Shown here: positions 24,401 through 36,400 of the stretch, piece by piece
Layout: each line of letters opens with the position of its first letter
Position numbering within the stretch: position 1 is the stretch's first letter
NCBI GenBank assembly: GCA_907165275.2
Contig: OU015664.1
Coordinates: 9,882,001-9,946,000 of the forward strand
Origin: Zygaena filipendulae
Lineage: Eukaryota; Arthropoda; Insecta; Lepidoptera; Zygaenidae
Length of the DNA stretch: 64,000 nt
Direction: 5' to 3'
Program-made: the position numbers and the translations under genes
The notes under the pieces: model-generated
Databases searched by the model: none
Told to the model about the DNA's origin: nothing
What the model saw: the letters and a program-made list of their open reading frames with translations, nothing else

Positions 24401-27400
24401 CACCGTAGATTGGTCAACAGTATTTCTGCTATCTGGTGTTCGGTTGGGAACCATATTTGTTCAGTATACTCTCCCGTAGTTTGCACATTATCGACACCGT
24501 GCGGCGTCGGTAACTGTGCCTACTGGTCGCTGATATTGTGTCGCCAACATATCCTTCGGGCAACGAAGGGCGACCGAAACCTCCTCGGTCTGATCGATTT
24601 CGCTCCGTGCACGCCGCGTCTTCCATATCTTACTCTAGTTAAAAAAAGAATTAATCTTGGGTAGGTCAAAGTCACTCACGGTAAGGTATTTGTATCCGAG
24701 TACGCTAATGATGCCAGCAGCGATGCCGATGCCGATGGCTCCTCCTGCGCCGATGTACATGTTGGCAACCGACCCGACCGCTACTCCACCAGCCAGGGTG
24801 GAGTTCTGGATGTGGACCATGTCAAGTTTACCCTTGGCGTGGCTCACCGACGCAGACAGAAAGAAGGACGTGACCTGAAATTAATATATAAATGCAAATG
24901 ACTGTTAATTATGGAGAAAAATGCGTACTTATAAAAAAAAAAAATTACTAGCTTTTCCCTGCGGTTTGTAACGCGTTAGTTTCAGATTACTCGTAGGAAT
25001 TCCGCGTTAAAAGTAGGTACCTTATATCCTTTTCTGTACCCCTGACAATGTGTATGCATAACTTTCGGTTTTGTAATAGTCGCGGTAATTTCAGTATGAA
25101 TTATATACATAAACCTTCCTCATTAATCATTCTGTCTACTGGTTAAAACCGCATGAAAATCTGCTTTATATGTAGTTTTTGAGTTAATCGCGAACAGACA
25201 ACGGAAGCGATTTCACCCATACTATGTGAAAGAAAGAAAGAAAGAAGAAGTATGGATTGCTACGTAAAGAGGTAAAGAAGCGGCATTCCTCTGTCCCTCG
25301 CTAACTTTGTACTTCCATGCCCCGCTACAACTTAGTAGTAGCAAGTCTAGAGGTGATATAGTGGTGTAGACTGCTGCATGTGTTTGAAATTGGATAATAA
25401 TATTATGTTGAACTTCGAACTCAAAACTTCGTTTCTCGTCCACGCACACACACACTGCACTTGTGCACACAAGTCAGCCGCCTGTAGTAGTAGGGAGTGT
25501 TGATCAAGTCATTGAACGAATAGAACCATGGAAACCGCTCTTGATCCCCGACACTTGAACCCAAAAACTTGAGAGAAAAACAACACGGTTCAAAGGAACA
25601 AGGCCGAGTTTTTATTGTACGAATGTTCGCTCTTTGAAGATTGAGTTCGATATACAACATTTGTTGGAGTACAATTTATGTGAGGGCATTTTCTTCTAGC
25701 GTGAAGTTCGATTTTCATTTTTCTTCGTTTGGCAGATCGAGTAGACGTCAGCTCTTCAAGCGCCATATTTTAGTGTGTGATTCGGACCTCCCCTCTCTTG
25801 TGTTACAGAATATGGATTTTTTTTGTGGAAATCATAATGATGTAGGTACACGAGAGCATTGAAACTTATTAAAAATACACCCTTACACCACATGGTAGAT
25901 CGTAGAAGTAAACAATTTGGCAGCCAATTGGTACTTGGTGAAAACTTGTAACTTTTGGACAGTTCATTAAATATAATAGAATGCTCTTGATTGTACAGTT
26001 TGCTACTTTATTTTCGCACAAAGGAGATCTAATCGTATTTTTTTTTTTTTTTCAAATACCTATGAAGATGAAGATATAGTTTTTTGATGTGACAACTTTT
26101 ATATTAACTGAAAAGGTACATCACTTTTTCCGTTAATATAAAAGTTGTCGCATCAAAAAACTTGCACAGATTAAACTATGTTGGTCATACTACATATATG
26201 GTTGGGAATGTAATGAAAATTCAATAATTAATTACAAAATAGAAATTACTTATTGGAGTTACTTTTTTTTAAATAATTACTTTTCAACAAGAAAATAGCT
26301 CAAACACACTCGTAAATTGACTCGAAATTGGATGAACCGAAAAATAAAATTTGATTGAAACACCGCCTGACGAATTACTTCGGTGGAAGCTTTTATCTTG
26401 ATTAGAGGACGCCCTTAGAGGGCAATTAATCCTCCGAAAGTTGCCATCGCAACATTACCACTGTGGCGGAAATTAGTGCCCATTAAATGGACTAACTTTT
26501 ATATTAGTAAGGAAAAACCTTACATTTTTTCCTGCTGATGGTAAAAGTTTATAATACCGAATTTCTTAAAACAAAAAATTAGCTGAAACAAATTTGGTAT
26601 TAATATTTTTTATAACTTGTTTTATAGGTTTCGTTCACAGTCAAGAATTTTTTATTATATTCATTAATGAAAGGCCACACCCCATCTTAGGTCTATTTTA
26701 GGCCCGCAAAATGACAAGCGCCCGTCGAGTAGAAAAGTTAAATTTCACTTACTGTAGCGGCTGCTATAGCTAAATAAGTGTTGACTACAGCTCTCTGGTA
26801 TTCCTCGTTTGACTGTGTTAAAGCAGAATTGAAAGACGGCCAGTAGATCCACAGGAATAGTGAGCCTGTAGAAAAAAATGGAGCAAATTTTACCAGCGTC
26901 TTATTTATTAACTAGCAAACCAAAATACACAACCAGAGACGCATAAAAATATATATTTCCTCACAGACAGAGCAATTGAACGTTCATTTGAATGAATAGA
27001 TACCTACATTTCTATAAACTGAAAACTGGAGAAACAAAAAAAATAAAGAAAACATCACCTTTAATTTTATAGTTATGTATAGTAAGAATAAGGACACAAA
27101 CTACAAAGAAGTTGAAAGAAAAATACAATCTATAATATATTTTATATAAATGAATCCCTATTTCCCTTGATCACTGCATCATGCGTGAACTGGACCAATA
27201 TCGCTAGTTATTTTTTTGTTGTGTTTGTTTATTGTAAGGAAAAGAAGAATAAAAGAATAATAATGCAAAGTTACAATTTGAAGATCAACCAACAATTATT
27301 GCTTTATAAACCCTGGACTTCCTGCGGGGATTCCGAAACTTACACAGGTGAAACCACGGGGACGGGGATCTAATAAAATTAAATATAATAAAGACTATCA

Positions 27401-30400
27401 CAAACCAATCATAGCGGTTACATCACTTATGTAGCTGGAACCGTTCAAATCCGTTTTTGGTTCCTCATTTGCAGGGCTTGTCTTCATTATTTTGAGACCC
27501 AAACTTACTCCAAGACCAAAATATGCGCCAAATGCGTGTATAGCCATTGATCCACCAACGTCTGCCGCCTGAGGAAATGAGGGAAATAATAATGAAAAAC
27601 TAATTAAATATGTTATTAAATAAAATTTTAACAAAAAAGAATAAAACCGACTTCCAAAAACACAAAACTAAAAAGCTAAAAATAACCAAATACCGATTTA
27701 ATCCAAAAAACAATAATACACGTAATATTATTATTGGTTAGTGCTACCACTGATCGGTTTGAATTCGGTGCCAAGCCCGATTGTGTCTGCCCACTTGGGT
27801 TGTTCTGCTCACGACGAGCTCGTGGCGGGAGTTGATTTAGCCCATCTACCCACTTCATATGCTTGTCACCGAGTTCAAACCGATTAGTGGTATCAAGACT
27901 TTGGGTACCTATATCATACAGATTTTTCCACCCAGTTATTTTGCACACAGACATTTTACAATCCAAAACCTAATGCAAATCATTAGTGTGCTACGACTAA
28001 ACTAAATAGAAAATTTAAATACATAACGAATTCTTAATCATAGGTACCTACCATCTCAGGTCAAAGAAAATCTCGCCAACTAGGGAAAGTCTAAACAGTA
28101 CACAGCTGAAGTTAAAAACTGTGAGTGATCCAACTCACATGGCACAGTTCGGTGACAATCCAAATGTTGACTGAGGCGGCTACCACTTCAACAATCGCTA
28201 TGAACAGCAATTGAGAGGCGCTCGCCACTCCCAGGAGTGCACCGAATGTAATCAGAACAGTGGCTGACATTATATCCGCCTCTGTAAGGCAAATAAAAAA
28301 TTATCATTAACATGTTTTTTATTTAATACTAGCTGTTCCCCACGATTTCACCCACGTGTATCTTCCCCTTACACCCAAAACAAATTAACAAGGTTTTGTT
28401 GCTTATGGTGCTGTATAGGACAATAAGTTTCACAATGGTGGTTTGTTATGTGTGCAGGAAGATAGAAGATAGATAGAAGATATATTATGTCGTTTCAAGT
28501 AGATTTCTTGTCCTCTAAAAGCTCCAAGAATGATATTTCAAACTATAGCACCATGGTTATGAATTTCATCCTTCCATCCATCCACTCAAACTTTCACGTT
28601 CATGTGGATAATAAGCCGCGGGAATTCTGGGACAAAAACCTTATGACATAAAGTTTTAGGCCTATGTCATCCATTAACGCGTGAAAGCGTAACAAACAAA
28701 CTCACTTTCGCATTTATAATAGTAAGGATTTATACTCACCCAGTAGTGACTTCTTTGTTATATAAATAGTGTTGTCTGTCATTCCGAAGAATGACTGGCA
28801 AAGCAGAGCCCACTGGATAGCCATCGCTGCCAGCAGCCAGTTGTATCCCAGCGCGCTGTAGCAATACTTCTTCAGGAACGTCATCAAAAAACCGAAACCC
28901 ACGAATATCATGACGTGGGTGTCCTCGAAACCTGACCGAGACAAATGAATTTAAGAGACATACATCAGGAGTAAAACTAGCGTCACTATAATAGCATCTT
29001 CTAACAAGAAATAGTAAAAAAGATGCTGTCAAATTTTAGCTTCATAAGATCGTGTAAAAGTATATAATAAATCTTTGAACCCCATTTTCACACTTTTAGA
29101 AGGTGAATTTTAGTCCTTTCTTGGTTCTTGCCTACGTTATACTTTTAAGGAAGCCTTGTCTCAAACAGGATTCCCGACTTGATGGTTTGGGCATTGATAT
29201 GTCAGTCTTTTAGAAAGTTTCTTTTTTTATAAATATAATCTAATATATATAAATCACGTGTCACGTTGTTTGTCCGCGATTGACTCCGAAACTACTGAAC
29301 GGATTTTGATAAAATTTTGTAACCATTTATAATATGGTCCAACTTAAAAGATAGGATACTTTTAATCTCGAAATTCCCACGGGAATTCCAAAATACCGCT
29401 GGTAAAACTGCGGGGGCCACCTATTATACTTATACAATGTAACGTAAAATATAGGTAATATAATAAACTAAAACCGGAACCGTAGCGTAGTTGATTGAAA
29501 AAAATACTTTAATATAGGTGTAGTTTTAATTTAATTAAAATGATATCAAACATCAGAAACGGTTAAAGTTAGTAATAATAATATAAAAATACACACTCTG
29601 GACATGTTTGCATGTTAATCAAATTATGCTCCACCACAGCGCGTACCTAAAATAAAATCGGGTTTACAAAAGGTTTTTAAAGGACAAAAATTTAAAATAT
29701 GCACAGGTATTTTGTTAAAATTAATTCACTTTTTGATAAGAGTACAATAGCTTCACACAAGTAGGTTACAGAGTAGATCAAAACCAAAAAGATACTAAAA
29801 TATAAAGACTCAATTGAATATTTTCACAACAGGTCGGGAATAATAATTTTCAGGATAATAATTTTCGAGTTCGCGGAAAGAACTCTTTGCTATACAACAC
29901 AATCTACGCTACGTTATAAGACAAGAGATTGTCTTACAAAAGAACAAATTAAAAATCAAACAAGATGTAGCTACCTACAAGAAGACAAAAATAGATTCGT
30001 TTACTAAAATAAAGTATAAGTAGGTATAGTAATAATAAAAATAATGCCAAGTGAGATTTAGACAAATTGTCGTGGAATGGTTTGACTAGTCTACATAAAA
30101 ACCAGACAAAGACCATGGTTTGACCAATCGACAATCTCTGTGAAAACAAAATAGGCTATTTGACTAAACTTTTGTTTTTAGTCCGACCTGAGATTGTAAA
30201 AAAAATATTAGACACATATTTTTTTCTTTTTTTACGTAACGAACCGTACCTAAAACGTTACTTTCTTGTAATTTTACTAAAATAAAAACTTTGTCGCTGG
30301 TAGAAGTATTAGCGTTAGGCGCCTTCATTGAAAAAAAAATCCGAAGTACTTGCATAAGGGATCGCATGGCTACAATAGAACATAGTATGTAGAAATAAAA

Positions 30401-33400
30401 GAAATCTAACTATTACTCACTCTCTGTAAAACATCGTGAATAAGTATTTCAGAAATTTATTTATTTATTTATTTATTTAAGTATACAAAACAGATTGTAG
30501 TCATTACAATTTTTACTTATTATAGTGTATTATTATATGTTCCGACCACAAACCAGAGATATGCATACCTAGAAAGACTAAAAAATATCGAGCAATGTAC
30601 AAAGTAATATTTAAATTTATTTTGATATTTATGGATCTCAGAAAAAATAGAACCACAATTAGCAAGTGCGACGGAGGTAGTCGTTGATATTTTTTAAGTA
30701 TACCCTAAAATTACAATTAAAAACGTCCACATCTGCACCTTTAGCGACGAGCTCATTGTATTGGCGACACATCCGTACAACTGGATTGTAAAAAGATGTG
30801 TTGTTAGTGAATATCCGAAGTGAGAAGGTATTGGGACGTCGAGAGCGATAATTGGTGTTGAAATGTTAAATGTTATTCCTTACTTCGTTTTGCCGTTCAG
30901 CAGCCGCGTTATGTTTCATAACTTCGCGTTTTATTGTAGCTTGCACGCTTCACGAGCCTTGATTGTTGGGGATGTCATGAGAGAAAAAAAACCGGCCGAG
31001 TGTAATCATGAAAACGATGTTTTCTGCTTGAGAACACCACAAAGGAGACAATACAACAACGAAGAAAAAAAAAATGGAGTCGACACGGAAAATTTGTACG
31101 TCACTATTGTACCCTTTAATGATAAAGTCTTTATTGCTACATCGTGTTCTTATTGTAATGGTTTTCCGTCATGACTTAAATGATTGATATAATTTCATTG
31201 TGTGTTTTTCCACTTCAGAAAAGATGTTTTCAGTTTTATGCCCATCTAGATGAATAATAGGGATGTTGACAACTTTTGAAAATCAAAATTCTAATTATTA
31301 ATCTGTCAGTTAGGAAATAAAAAAATCATTAGACACGTATTTTTTTATTTTTCAAATAAATGAAAATACACGCAGATAAAGCGCATTAAAATTTAGCGTG
31401 GGGGCTCGTGACATCACGCGAAATTTCAACTCAATGTATCGCTGTTATTTTTTGATTACGTAAAAAAAGGAAAAATACGTGTCAAATATTTTTTATTAAT
31501 CTACAAGACGGACTAAAAAAAAATGGTCAAATAGCCTATTTAAGTTTACACGAAGTATCTATTCAAGTTCAGAATAGTTGATGCTTTAATCTTTGATAAA
31601 TCGAATGTCACAGTGCTTAATTTCCATCTGATAATATTAATTTATCGCTATTACTGTCATTTTAATTTCTAAATGAGCGTGTTTTAAAGTTGTTTTCGAC
31701 CCGGGTCGAATCAGTTTTCGGTTGTTTGGAATATTTATAAATAGCCATCCGTAAATAAATTACTAAACTTTGCGTATTTCCACGAAATGGTATTATAACT
31801 TATAAGGGACTAAAAGCACTATGAAAGGCACAAACATGCAAGTTTCACCCAAACAAATTATAATGGTCTTACAACTGAATTAGTTTTGCACAAAATTTGA
31901 ATTTACTTCATTTTAGAACGTGTTTAGGGTAACGTTTAAACTTTCGTTGCACCGATTACAAGTTTTTAATTAAATTCGAAATAGAGACCATGTTTACCTG
32001 CTTTAATATTAATATTTTGGCTCTTATAAAAAGCAAAAGAAATTATTATAAATAAAAAAAATATAAATAAAATTTCAGATCATCAAAGAATTTAATAATT
32101 TTTGATGATCTGAAATTTTCAGCGCATGGAGTTGATGCCTACACAGCTATTAATACCTATACGTAAAGAAATAAGAATTAAAAAAATGAGAACTATTTGT
32201 GCTTAAAGAAAAAAAAAAACATTCGATCTGATGAATTGAGCACATCTAAAAGTGAAATACATCAAATTTACATCTCTCATATTCGGAAAGTAGGTCCTTA
32301 TTACTAACACTATTTGGCAACGTCGTGCACCTGCCCGCCTAGCGAAATATTCTACAATCGTTATCGTTCGTATAATCAACCAATTAAAACTCTAGTTTTG
32401 CGTGCAGATCACGTGACCTGACGATTCCCGTTCCTTAGTTTTCTATGCGTTAAAGATTGTAGAATATCAATGGGCATGTTGACAATTTTTTTTTAGTCCG
32501 TCTTATAGATTATTAAAAAATATTGGACACGTATTTTTTTTTTCTTCGTAATCAAAAAATAACGGCGATATATTGAGTTGAAATTTCGCGTGACGTCACT
32601 ATTCTGACAGTTTGTATGGCGGTTTTAGCGGATAGTGACGTCACGACCCTCTCACCCTAAACTTTAATGCGCTTTATCTCGGTATATTTTAATTTATTTG
32701 AAAAAGCAAAAAATACGTGTCTATTACTTTTTTTATTTTCTAACTGACGGACTAATTAGAATTTTGATTTTCAAAAGTAGTCCACATCCCTAAGGGGGGC
32801 TGCGGGGTTAGCCAAGTTGACATGCGCCAACGATTGTAGAATAACTTGGCTAACCCCGCTGGAGTCGTAGCGACCAGCGATTAAAGATTGTCGTGCGACG
32901 AGTGGAAGGATGAGGATATAATCGGGCTACGTAGCGAGAACCATTGAAAGAAAACCGGTAAAAGGTAAAATGTAATTCATAATACCTGCTGGGTGAAGAC
33001 ATGGACCATATTCGCTTGCTATACTTAAAACCTTTCCCTCGTCAACATTCATTATCCTTCGCACACATACCCGTTGGTAACTGTAAATATTATGAAACAA
33101 AATATTCGTAATACCTATAATGATTTATGTTTTTAAGTAGGCTCTTAAAATATTTTACTCTGTTAGCAACGAAGTCCGAAATACGGTCTTGGAATTCAAT
33201 GGCAATTCATACAGTCAATAAGCTTTTGTATGAGCAGTGCTAATTGCTACAATATTGTTATAATAATCTGATTCGTCCTGTAACAGATATTAATAGCCGG
33301 TTTGTCGAACTAACAATTAGAATTGCGGCAACTGCCGCAAAATGGAAACACAATCAGTTTGCACCAATTTTAGGATATTCATCATTCGCCCATCAATAAG

Positions 33401-36400
33401 AAAACCTCGCTCATTCTCGTGACAAACTTAATTTTCTTATATTTAAATGTAATTAGAATATCCAATCTGTTCTAGTGACAAATGAATCTCAGAAGCTTTG
33501 TTATCTTGGTTCTAAGTCTTGGATATCCGATATCCTAACTAATATCTACCTATTAAAAATGCGAAACTGAGTTTGTTTGTTTGTTATGCTTTCACGGCTT
33601 AACGGCTCAACCGATTACCACGAAATTTTGCATACACGTTGTCAGGGGTACAAAGAAGGATATAGGGTACTTTTTATCTCGGAATTCCTGCGGTAACTCC
33701 GAAATTGATACATGATGGTGTGGGACTGTAGGATTTGAAAACATATTTAATTTTCTAAAAAATCTGTTTACCTTTACCGAAAATTGTAAACGAAAATGAT
33801 TTCATAATGCGCAATTCAATCTTTTCCATTAATTTAATAGTGATAATACATACAATTGAAAATAAAATAAAAGAAATGTTTGATTGATGTTTGTTGAATG
33901 TTTGATTTCTCCATTCACCAAGCAACCAAGCTGTGCCAATTTTCTAGACATAATTATAGTTTCTCACTCTGCAGTCATAGACTATATGAATTAATTGGAT
34001 TTCGATTTCTATTGGATAAATAGAATGGCGCGTTCAATCATTTATTTTTTTTCCATCTAATAACGTCTGGATTGATGAAATTACATCGGAGAAGGATAAA
34101 AGAGATATTATTCCTGTAATAAGGCATGATTGGTTCAGGTTAAGTGGTTTCCTATCGACGAAATCTTTATTACGACGAGAGTTTTGGCTCTGCTTACAAA
34201 ATAATAATATTTCTAATATGCGAGATGTAATTTTAAACGAAGTACATTACAGTCTTCCATACTTACATATAGGTAATTAATAAATATAAAAAAAAAAATC
34301 CACTGATAAATCAAAGAGAAAACATTATTTTTTTTTTATGTTATAGGGGGCAAACGGGCAAGTGGTATGCCTGATGGTAAATGATTACCGCCGCTCATGG
34401 ACATCTGCAACACCAGAAGGCATGCAGGTGCGTTGCCGTCCTGGAATGGATATGGGAACTGGCTTTCAAGTGGGGCTGCCGGAACACACCGTTAGGTGCT
34501 TGGCGACAGATTTACAACTTGAAGGTGGTAGCTAGCCAGCCGGGCACTAGAAAGTGCCCTACCATGCTATGGTTTCCTCACGATGTTTTCCTTCACCGAC
34601 AGCTCAAGCTCATTGTTAGGGTTTGAACCTACGCCTTGCGGCGTTTGATCTGAACGCACCAACCAGTGAACTATCATCGCTGTAAGGTTAATAAAGCACA
34701 AGGGTTTTTTAATTTTTTACATTAGAAAAATTATGATATTTTTTAGATATTTCGGACGGGAACCGAGTACTGAGTACCTTATAAGTGTTAAGGTTAAACA
34801 AAGGTTATAATTATGTGTCATAATTGGTCATAAATATGAGATTTTAGGTTATATTCACAAAATTAGGTATACATGATTCTGTCAGGAACTTTCTTTATAT
34901 GGATAAAAGTATCCTGTACTGTTTCCCGCAGTTCCACTTACATTTATTCCGTAACTCCCTAGGAAACTCCTTATTCCTGATACTGTGACTTATTATCCCT
35001 ATACTTCCCCACTAATATTATGAATGTGAAAGTAACTCTGCCTGTCAATCTGTCTGTCTGTCTGTTACGCTTATAATTTTGCATACACGTTGTCAGGGGT
35101 ACACAGAAGGACATAGGGCACTTTTTATCCCGGAATTCCCGCGGGTACTTCCAAATTTGCGTGGATAAAATCGCATAAAAATTTGCACACACGTTTTCAG
35201 GGGTACAGTCGACATAAAGTACTTTTTATCCCGGAATTTCCGCGGGAACTTCGAAACACTACAGCACAACAGCTAGTTATCAATAAAATAATTTTTAAAT
35301 TCTATTCAGTAGTTCCAGAAGTTAGGTACCCGCTGCAACTTTTATCCCATAACCGCCAAGCCGGGAGGAAACAGCTATAGTTGAAAACAATTCCAATCTC
35401 ACGTTCATTATCAAATCTATAACGACAGAAGCTGAAAGGAAATGCTAAAACAGTGACTTTGTAACTAGAAACTCCCTTTTGTCTTCCAGAAACTGTTTGA
35501 ATTAATCTTGTAATTGTAGGTATATTGCTATTAACAAATAGCCTTATATTACAAGATAGAAAGTATTATACAAGTATTGTACAAGTACCTACATAATATT
35601 TCTAATTAAACTAAGTTACAGGAAATGTAACGAAGAAATGAATTATTAATCATAGATAACCTTTAGTCTTAAGTAGACCGTATCCAATTTTTATTTAACA
35701 ATAAGTTTTTTTTATTTGTTAATAATTATGGTCCAAAACGCAGGACGCTAATTACTAGGGTACCTCAAAAACAAGATAAAGTATTCAGGAAAAATACGAC
35801 AGTTACCAACCCTAGACTAAACCATATTTATGTTGTTATAGGTAGGTACCTACTTGTTTAGTGTGCAATGGACAAACACTTGTTCAACTGCAGATGATGC
35901 ATTTCAATTAGAATTGCTTCACTATTTTCTTCTACTTATTAGTAAGCGGTTACGTTGTCCTAATTAGCGTTTTATTTGATAACTATAAAATACTAGCTGT
36001 CCCCCGCGATTTCATCCGCGGTAATTTCGGAGTTCCCGCGGAGGTTGCGGGAAAAAGTACTCTATGTCCTTCAGTTCCCGAGGGAATTCCGGGATAAAAA
36101 CTATCCTATCTTTTAAGTTGGACCATATTATAAATGGTTGCAAAATTTTATCAAAATCCGTTCAGTAGTTTCGGAGTCCATCGCGGACAAACAACGTGAC
36201 ACGTGATTTATATATATTAGATTTTGTCATTATAACGCCACATTGATTTTAACCACCAACAGAATCACAGTGTTACTCGTATTTTAATTATTTTTCAAAT
36301 TCTTAAATAAAAAAAAATGGTCGAATATTTGCATATAGCACTTCAATGTTTTGTAGACATTAGAAAATGTGCAACGTTACGACGCAGCAGTGGTTTTTAG

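Larger units (their letters stand above)
22559..24679 (-). other. Rh intron 6
   Basis: 2.1 kb. About 23440-23790 is rich in AACATGTTATATAAC-type palindromes, and 24208-24365 is a dispersed lepidopteran repeat. Confidence 0.75.
24875..26752 (-). other. Rh intron 5
   Basis: 1.9 kb, with Helitron remnants at 24948-25200, a perfect-type hairpin at 26078-26162 and unassigned sequence. Confidence 0.75.

Noticed and set aside
24657..24878. Plus-strand 73-codon frame rich in Met and Pro
   Set aside because: It is the antisense shadow of Rh exon 6, which has the family signature on the other strand.
33028..33080. Direct splice of Rh exon 1 to the acceptor at 33080
   Set aside because: In the phase left by exon 1 this meets a stop after nine codons, so only the alternative-first-exon or the shorter 33018 version remains possible.
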